From: Nigrospora sphaerica
Taxonomy: Eukaryota; Ascomycota; Sordariomycetes; Amphisphaeriales; Apiosporaceae
Direction of reading: 5' to 3'
Assembly (NCBI GenBank): GCA_018287875.1
Contig: JAGVVL010000022.1
Span: 2,356,001-2,420,000 of the forward strand
DNA length: 64,000 nucleotides
In this document: positions 56,633 to 64,000 of the stretch, one piece after another
How the letters are laid out: each line of letters starts with the position of its first letter
Position numbering within the stretch: position 1 is the stretch's first letter
The notes under the pieces: model-generated
What the model saw: only the letters and a program-made list of their open reading frames with translations
Told to the model about the DNA's origin: nothing
The model's database searches: none
Position numbers and translations under genes: made by a program

Positions 56633-58239
56633 GATGCAGCTGGTGGTTGTCTGGTTGTTGTTTGTCGGTTCAGTATGTAAAATTCCTCAATTTGGTAGCT
56701 AGCGTGAGTCGGCTAGGCAGCGCGCTTCGTGTCGGAGCAGACACGTGTAGTGGAGAACGAGATGGAGAGAAAATGGGAGTGGAGTCACGACGATGATAAA
56801 GTTGGAGAGGCGTCGCTTGGGAAGGATGCGAGGCGTAATCTTATGGGGTTGGGAAGAGAAGAGGCCACCAGTCGATCCACAGGTGTGAGATGGATGGTGT
56901 TTTTGCCGGGTGAAGGAATGGATGGGACTGCGGGCTGCTACTGCGCGCGCAACTGTGAGAGGAACTGAGGAAGGAAAAAAAAAAGATGGGAATGGGAAAG
57001 GCAGACAAGGATTTCAGCGTGGCTGAGCTTGAGCTGGGCTTGCCGGGCCTGTGACGAAGGAGAGACCTCGGGCCTGGGGTACCTAGGGTACCTAAGTTTG
57101 GGAGGCAGCTGGGCAGGGCGCGAGTACAGTTTTAGGTATGGGAGGTACCGGGGACGGGCTGGCTGGGGGGTTTTTTGTGGGTGTGCGGCAGACAGAGAGA
57201 CAGACAGCCTCTCTCTGACGGGATCCCATATGGGAGGGGGTGAAGGCCTGCCACGGTCTGGACCTATGCGAGCAAAAGAAAGATTGGGCGAGCCTCACTT
57301 ACCAGGTCCCGGTGGGCATGCGCAAGGGCAAACGGCTGGATCTCTGCGGCGCGGGAAGAATGGCGTGCTGACGATTGCTGGTGCGATGGAAACACGTTGC
57401 AGACTGCAGTGATGCAAAGGTTCGATGTGATGGAGATAGAGAAACTGAGAGGCTGAGATGGCGAATCGACGGTACCGAAGTACGTGTGTGTGGGAAAGGC
57501 AATCTGGGCGGGAAGGAGATAAAACTGGAGAAGGGTGAACGCGTCAATCCGGGCCCTGGCGGGCAGCTGGAGGAGGCCTGGAAGGGAAGGTGTCCACTTG
57601 CCCGCCAATGATCCAAAAGCGGGTCGCACCAGCTCCCATCTCAGCTCCCGTCGCCGGCAAGGCCAGCCGATAGCCCGTTCTTGCCCACACTGACCCCAAT
57701 CTGTCCTTTCCCCGGGCGGGACGGACGGCCTTTATGTGTCGGCACCAGACCAGATAGATCTATTGCACGGGAAGGTGCTTAAGCTGGAAGCTTGCCGTCC
57801 TTATAATCTACTTAGGTACTTGTATACTTCACGTACCTAAAGTAAGCTCTTAGATGGAGTACTCAAGTACTTACTTAGGCATACTTACTAAGGTAGGTAG
57901 GCATGCCTAGCGTTTTAATGTCTGACATCTGCAGCAATGTGACATCGTCAGACTCTCTTTTGCAAAGTCTGGAGCACTCTGTTGCTTGGCAGCCCTAGCT
58001 GTCCCACAGTCTTCTGTCGTCAACAGCATGTTTCCGTCTGCTTGGACCTGCGGCCGCCTAGCGAATGAGCACAGGAGGAAGAACCCCCTTGTATATTACG
58101 CGCAGGTGGCTTTCGCCACACGCCGTGTCATTTCTTCTTCCTGCCTATCGGATACAAGACGGTACTCTTTATCACTATTATGTGTAAGAGGCCGGCAACC
58201 AAAACCAGCAACCGTGCCACGCGCCTGTTCGCTCAAACG
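56633..58239. other. 1.6-kb intergenic region with a dense TACCTAAG/CCTAGG motif cluster
   Basis: Upstream of the Tra2-like gene and downstream of glutaminase A. Two motif zones stand out: 57070-57150 (GGTACCTAGGGTACCTAA) and 57805-57910, where direct and inverted copies of ACTTAGGTA-like units follow each other. No supported gene. Confidence 0.55.
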
Positions 58240-60740
58240 CTAGAGCTCCGACGGCCCCTCGTGATCCTCTAGGAGCCCCTGAACGTCGAGCCAGACAGGC
58301 TCCTGCTCGTCCAGGAACTTCAACGATTCGACTGCCTTGCCTCCACACGCCCTCTCCAGGGCCAGGAAGGCAAAGTGGCCACCAACAACGGGTCGTGCCT
58401 TGAACTCCACCCCGGGAAAACCACCGCGCCCCTCGGTCTCGTACAAGTCCGTAAGCGGCAGATGCGTAGACGTCTCGTTGACCCACCTGGCCACGGACTG
58501 AAGAATTTCGGCGCGGACCTTCTTGTTGGTCACGGCGGCCGCGAAAAACTCCCAGTCGCTCTTGGTCTGAAGGCTGCGTTGGTCAAGAGGCACGCCATAC
58601 CTTTGTAGCACATTGTGGTACCAATCGCTCTGCATCTGGTACACGCGGTCGGGAATGAACGTGCTCTGGTTCGACGCAGATTCGTCGTCCAGGGGTGCTT
58701 GCCTCGAGTCCCCGAAGCCGCCATCGCTCGACTTCTTCTTGCCGGGGATGTGGAAACAGAGGAGCGCATCCGCGTACAGGTTGTACAGCGTCGTCCAGGA
58801 GCCCTCCCATGTGTAGGACAGCTTCGCGTGTGTCTTGTCACGGGATATGCCAAATTCCTGCCACTTGTCGATATAGGCGTCCGCAATGCGGCTGTAGTTT
58901 GCCGCCTCGTCCGTCTTGCCCACGAGAGATGAGAGCTCGCTCATGGCCTTGATGCCGACGATACCCTTGAGCGCCAAGTTCGTCTGGTTCGCGAGCCACC
59001 CGGCAAAGTCGTCGGTGCACAGCTGGTTTGCCGGGATCAGAGACTCACGCACCAGGTACCCTGTCCACTTAGACCACAACGAGTACGAGTGCGCTACCCA
59101 CTTCTGAGCAGCCTTGACACTCGTGGTGCCCATGTCTTCCCATGAGCGGTCCATGCCATACTCATCCACGGCCGAGCCCGTCCGTTTGGGCCCAGGTCCC
59201 AGAGCCAGGGTAGCGACAGGGGCTTTCTGGATGAAAGCTGGCTGAGATCCATCCCTCAGGGCGTTGGCGAGAGCCAGACCCATGATCAGCATGTTTCCAC
59301 ACTCTTCGACAGGCATGTACTCATCACGTCCGTCCGGGTGTCCCGTGGCATTGGGGAAGTGGGCACCAAGATCATGCATGCTGTACGAATTGGGGTACTG
59401 GCCGCTCAGCTGGTGTTCCAGAAGAGGCTCCAGAAGGTATCCCAGCCACTGCGGGTTGGTGTACAAGAAGAAGGGGAAGGCCGGGAAGATAACGTCCACT
59501 GTCTGGAAGTTGCCGTTGGAGGAGATTTCCTTGAGGAACAGAATGGGACTCTCAGGTGTGCCGGACCACTGCGTAGCGCCGAAGACTTGACGAGCTGACA
59601 GGGCCGCGATGTCCTGGTACTCCGAAGACCCAGACGCAAAGGCGTCCTGGGCTAGCTGGTCCGAGTAGTTCTGGGCCAGGGCGGCCGCCGTCTTGTAGTC
59701 ATAGTAATGGTAGTGCAACATGTCCTCGGGGGTGAAGAAGTAGGACGCCCAGAGGGGGCGCATCTGCGTCAAGCCCCTCGCCGAGGCGAACTGGACGACC
59801 GGGTCCTGGATGAAGGAGAAGGTAAAAATGACGCTGTCCGAGGAGACAGTCTCGCCGGTCTTGCTCGCCAGTTTGAAGTGCTTGGCAAAGGCAAAGAGCG
59901 GCTCGTCGTCGAACATGCGGCGGAACGAACTATCGACAACATTGGTGAGTTTGCCATGCCGTGCGAACTGCCGTCGCAGCGACACGGCTTCGCCCGACTG
60001 GTGGTCAACATCAGCAGGGGCCGTGAAGTACAGAGTGCCCCATTCCGCCTGGTCCCGCTCTTCCGTCAGGAGTTGCGGGTACTGCCGGCCAATCTTCCAG
60101 GACTTGAGGGGGCCGTGGGCATCGGGATGGCTACTCTTTGGCGACAATAGCTCCCAATGGATGTGGTTGTTTCGGTCCCCGCTCACCCATTCGCCATTAA
60201 TGTCGCAAAAGACGCTGACGTCGAGGTCGCCCTCGACCAGGATTGTCATGTACGATGCTGGCAGAGCTTGTCGGAACGTCGATGTGGGGGTGATGGGTGA
60301 CATGAAGGACAGAGTAAGCTTCACTTCGCCCTCGCCTTTGGGGTCCGTGATTGTGTACGTCAGGTTGGTGGTCGAAGCGTCGAATGATGCGCCGTCGTAT
60401 TGCGGGAACGTGACCTTGTAGCTGTGGCTCGATTAGTTCCGGGCCCGCAAGCAAGGTGAGCATGGTACACAAACCCTTCCTTCTCCCTGAGGAAATCCTG
60501 GGGCCTGCCGAGGAGGGGGTATACATCGCCAGTGTTTGGAACCGTGGCCATGACGGCGAAGCCAAAGGTGTTACCAGTCCAGAACATGGGCCACCGCGTC
60601 CACGGAGCCTCTCGGGCGTTCCCGAGCCATGTGCTAAGGTACGGGTTCCGAACGGCCAGGGGCAACACGGGGGGCGTCAGCGTCGAGGCAGTGGCCGCAG
60701 TTGCCAGTGCCCCGAAGGCCGACAGAAGGCTCGGCTTCAT
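58240..60740 (-). CDS. gtaA: Secreted glutaminase A (GtaA family)
   Basis: Predicted exons 60740-60475 and 60421-58240 encode 815 residues. Residues 1-19 are a signal peptide (MKPSLLSAFGALATAATAS). Family hallmarks follow in order: VRNPYLSTWLGNAREAPWTR, MFWTGNTFGFAVMA, YPLLGRPQDFL, and after the splice YKVTFPQYDGASFDASTTNL. Next come SPITPTSTFRQALPASYM and GEWVSGDR. The C-terminal alpha/alpha barrel region contains EYMPVEECGNMLIMGLALAN, FAGWLANQTNLALKGIVGIKAM and RGGFPGVEFKARPVVGGHFA. These map to the DUF4964/5127/4965/1793 set found in Aspergillus GtaA. GtaA hydrolyses L-glutamine to glutamate and ammonia outside the cell. Several NxS/T sites suit glycosylation. The intron is 53 nt (GTTTGT...ACAG; an unusual donor). 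It is divergent from the SDR gene. Confidence 0.93.
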
Positions 60741-62846
60741 GATGGGCGTCTAAAGAATATGGGTGGGTAGCAATGCAAATGTGAGCTGGAAGGGTGAACT
60801 TGTCGGTGCCCGGTTTTACATGAGGGAGAACCCGGCAAAGTCAAGTCCGAAGTACCAGGGGTGGTCAGTCGACCAGAGCTCCTTGCGGTGGGTGCCAGGA
60901 GCGGAAACTCAATTCGACGGGCACCTGCTCGTTAGGGGCCGAGCAGAGGGATGTTCCGCTGCAACGAGGGAAGGCGAGGACGGGACCAGGTATGTACCGC
61001 TTGCTAAAGTGCGGCGAACGGGGAAGAACTGCTGACCAGAGCCAAACAGGCGGGGAGGGAGGAGGAAGAGGAAGGGAAGTCGGGCAAAGGGACGACTGCC
61101 CAGCTGATTTAGAGGACGGGGCAGGCAGACCGACAGGGAGCTGGACGACACAGAAAGGACGAAGATGACGAATGACGCCGCCGGCCATCCATACTCGTCA
61201 CGGACCCGCCCCCACAGGATCTGCGACTTGAGGGGAGGAAGGGGGTCATGCGACGCCGCGTCCAAGTCGCTCGCGGCTTCGTACGCGGGCGGTAGGTACA
61301 TGGATACGAAAAGCAAGCGGGATGTGCATAGAATAAAGGCGACGGGTCTGCCAAGCTTCTATGCATTGGAGTCCAGGGGCTGGCCGTGGCCAGGTCATCG
61401 GCACCCTGCAGGGGGTACGGAGTATGGGGAGGGGAATCCAGCTTGCTGGCGTGGACGATGATTGACCTATGCACCACGGGGGTCGTACAGCAGTAACTCT
61501 ACTCAGTAGAAGCCGGTGCGCAGTCGATCTGTTTAGGTAACACTGCAAGGATGGCAGGAGGTGACCACTCGACTACAATGCCAAAAGCCTAGCAGTGTCT
61601 CCACTTATGGAGACGCACCCCTCCTATCCAGGCCTACTACTACTCAGTATATGGGCACAGCAGGGCCAGACGTAGCTGCAACCCTTACAACTTGCGTTTG
61701 TACCTCCACCCATCATCGATTTTGATCCAGGGACCCATTCCCCTTGATCAAGCTGCCCGGCTCCAAAGCGGAACCCATCAACAGCCGTCTTGAAACAGCG
61801 AGCTGATTCTCTACCCCGCCGCTTCCGGCCAAGCCCTCAAGAATCTGGGGTCGCTTTCCTGTTTTTTTGCTGCCCATCCCGTACCGACCTAGTGGGAGTT
61901 CCGGGCTCTCCCACAAGGTCCATCGTAGGTCGCCCAATCCCGACGGAATGGGTTGTCGTTGGTGCACTCTCGAGAAGGTTGCAACATCGCGGGTCACTCA
62001 CTCCTTGGGCCAAGAGAAAGTGGCCACGCGACCGACGGCGTGGTGTGGCAGGCAGCTCAACCACAGGCCAGCGGCTTCGGCAATGGGCGCCGTGTAACAC
62101 CTCCTTGGGAAGAAGATTCATGACGCTGGAAGGCCCCGAGCATGTCCCGTGGGGCCCGATCTGGCTGCAAGATCCCCTAATCCCTTCCCTTGGATGGGTT
62201 CCGGACGATGACCCAGCACCGATAGCATATACATGCTTGCGCAGCATGTTGCACGACCTGCAAATAGCTGTCGACGGGACGTCAAGAGGCCTGCCAACGT
62301 CTCACTCGCACACTTCGTATGTCACAAGCAGGCCGCCTACCTTGCCGAGGCAATACCTCTTCTTCAAGTAAGCCCGCCGAAGCGTGGGGCTCCAACAATA
62401 CCCCAATGACCCCAATTCCCCTCGCGATGCATCTGACTGTGTCTGGAAAAATGTGGACGGTTGCTCTTTTCCGGCCCCTTTGCCTGAAAGCGCCGTGTAG
62501 AAGCGACCCAATCACGCTACGGGAACCCCGCGAAACCCGCTTACTGCGACGGCTTCGTCTGGGCAGATCCGCCGTATATTGCCGGCATCGCGCCCGGGAC
62601 AAAAAACAGGGAGATAAGCGCGGCCGGCTGCGGGGAAGGTCTTCGATAGCTAGCTGCCCTGTCTGGATCGTATACGATCCAGGGATATAGCGGCCGGCAG
62701 CCCCTTGATTGACGACTTCAGCGTGGCTCCATCCCACATTCAGTCTTTGCCCGTCGTGCTGAGGATATTCGCTTTCCCGTCCTCGAAGTCACCGCCGAGC
62801 AGCGTCACCACAAGTCTCCCATCGCAACGCCTTGCCGCCCTTCGCG
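60741..62846. other. 2.1-kb divergent promoter region between glutaminase A and the SDR gene
   Basis: No supported gene. Frames on both strands are short or overlap. This is the only space for control elements of both flanking genes, so GATA-factor sites would be expected on the glutaminase side if it is under nitrogen control. I did not score them. Confidence 0.5.
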
Positions 62847-63819
62847 ATGGCATTGGAGGGCATGGTATACGCCCTGAGCGGCGGCGCTCGTGGTATCGGG
62901 CTGGCAACCGCCCAGATACTGTCCAAAAAAGGCGCGACCGTCTGTGTAGCCGACGTGAGCCCAGTCCAGCTGAAGGTCGTCGAGGACTATTTTTCCCCGC
63001 TCGGCGTGCCCTTTTCCGTCACCGAGGTGGACGTCTCAAAGCGGGAGCAGGTCGATGCGTGGATCAACGGCATTGTTGAGAAGTATGGTAAACTTGATGG
63101 TGCCGCCAATTGCGCGGGCATCATCGGAAAGCACCATGGTCTTCGTGGTGTTCACGAACTGGAAGACAGCGAATGGCACAGCATCATGGCGGTAAGTGAC
63201 CACTGAGATGGCCGCCCGGCCATTGCCGTCTATAAGCACCCCCAGCACGACTTTCCGAGGCTTTCCAAGTTGGAGGAGGGAATAGGTCGAGTGACATCGT
63301 ACGCTGGTTGGCCACATCACGAGAAACGAGGCTGACCGACCCGGCCCAGGTCAACTTGACTGGAATGATGTATTGCCTACGCGCCCAGCTGCAGAAGATT
63401 GTAGACGGTGGTTCCATCGTAAATGTCTCTTCGATTCAGGGGACTCAAGGTACCACGATCATGCCGCCACAGCCCATGCTCCAAGCCCGACGCTGACACA
63501 CGAACCCTCAGGTTTTGCCTACCATGGAGCATACTCGGCAAGCAAGCACGGCGTCATAGGTCTGACCAAGGCGGCCGCCAAGGAGAACGGAAAGCGCGAG
63601 GTTCGGGTCAATGCCGTGGCCCCAGGAGCCATCTACACCCCCCTGATGCAGGAGAATTGGGATCTGGTCAACAGGCCCGCCGACGCGCCTTTTGACGACG
63701 GCGCCGCATTCGGGCGGCAAGGGACAGCGGAGGAATGTGCCAACGTAATTGTATTCTTGCTCAGCCCTGAAAGCAAGTATGTGAGCGGCAGCGTGTACTC
63801 TGTCGACGGAGCGTGGTGA
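62847..63819 (+). CDS. Short-chain dehydrogenase/reductase (classical SDR)
   Basis: Predicted exons 62847-63191, 63350-63449 and 63512-63819 encode 250 residues, the standard length. Cofactor motif: SGGARGIG at 11-18, with Ser in place of the usual leading Thr. Asp36 after the second beta strand suggests NAD(H) over NADP(H). NCAG is at 88-91, in place of the usual NNAG. After the first splice come VNLTG with Asn117, NVSS with the catalytic Ser at 142-143, and after the second Y156-SAS-K160. RVNAVAPGAIYTPL and a C-terminal YVSGSVYSVDGAW complete the fold. Introns are 158 and 62 nt. The substrate cannot be read from sequence; fungal members act on many alcohols, sugars and secondary metabolites. 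The ATG at 62847 was preferred over one at 62832 because the fold begins right after it. Confidence 0.92.
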
Positions 63820-63962
63820 GCGGTGCAGCCGGAGTGGGAGCCGGGTCTGTCGGCGGCGCTCGCGTTCAGGGGGTGCCAAGGAAGCGCCAGCTCTCTCCTG
63901 TTAAAAGGTAGCTGCAGTATTCTTCAGAGTAATGGACGAATGCCATAATTACACGGCTCCTT

Positions 63963-64000
63963 TCAGAAGACGTCCTCAGGGTCGACGGTGAAATCTCTGC
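63963..64000 (-). CDS. Possible 3' end of a minus-strand gene
   Basis: The last 38 bases read on the minus strand as RDFTVDPEDVF followed by TGA. This would be a plausible protein C-terminus, and it would face the SDR gene tail to tail. The segment is far too short to be sure. Confidence 0.25.
   Translation of the reverse strand, partial: RDFTVDPEDVF

Overview
This is a piece of nuclear chromosome from a filamentous ascomycete (Pezizomycotina, most likely Sordariomycetes). The evidence is short spliceosomal introns of about 50-170 nt with GTRNGT donors and YAG acceptors, monocistronic genes on both strands, Zn(II)2Cys6 regulators, an NMR/NmrA nitrogen-repression protein with an N-terminus of the Neurospora type, and a GtaA-type glutaminase. 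I predicted all splice sites by eye from reading frame, donor and acceptor consensus and protein continuity. No transcript data were available.

Layout. (1) 1-9.8 kb: the 5' half of a monoacylglycerol-lipase-like hydrolase (-), a mitochondrial MDL-type ABC half-transporter (-), a 3.4 kb spacer and a TRP-ML/flavin-carrier-like membrane protein (+). (2) 10.8-21.8 kb is the densest part: RTT103-like CID protein (-), clathrin light chain (+), cytochrome c oxidase subunit VIIa (-), PPR-like mitochondrial protein (+), a basic unknown protein (+) and a small membrane protein usually labelled 'rhomboid family' (-). (3) 21.8-41.3 kb is gene-poor: two tandem Zn2Cys6 transcription factors sit between deserts of about 6.4 and 7.3 kb. 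(4) 41.3-51.3 kb: the NMR-type nitrogen repressor (+), SEC39-like Golgi-ER tethering protein (-), NDUFS5-like complex I subunit (+) and an unknown 694-residue protein (+). (5) 51.6-63.9 kb: an unknown 586-residue protein (-), a Tra2-like RRM/RGG splicing factor (-), secreted glutaminase A (-), an SDR oxidoreductase (+), and possibly the last codons of another minus-strand gene at the right edge.

The genes are mostly unlinked housekeeping and regulatory functions, not a cluster. Three themes recur. Four genes act in mitochondria (MDL, COX7A, the PPR-like protein and NDUFS5), and COX7A and the PPR-like gene share a 558-bp divergent promoter. Vesicle traffic is represented by clathrin light chain and Sec39. 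Nitrogen use is represented by NMR and GtaA. I saw no CRISPR array, biosynthetic cluster, intact transposon, tRNA or rRNA gene.

I did not find a convincing new biological system. The observations most worth following up are a family of TACCTACC/CCTAGGTA motifs that I saw only between genes, a decayed coding relic near 27.2 kb, a (GTA)38 microsatellite in a shared promoter, extra segments in the NMR protein, and three conserved-looking proteins that I could not identify.
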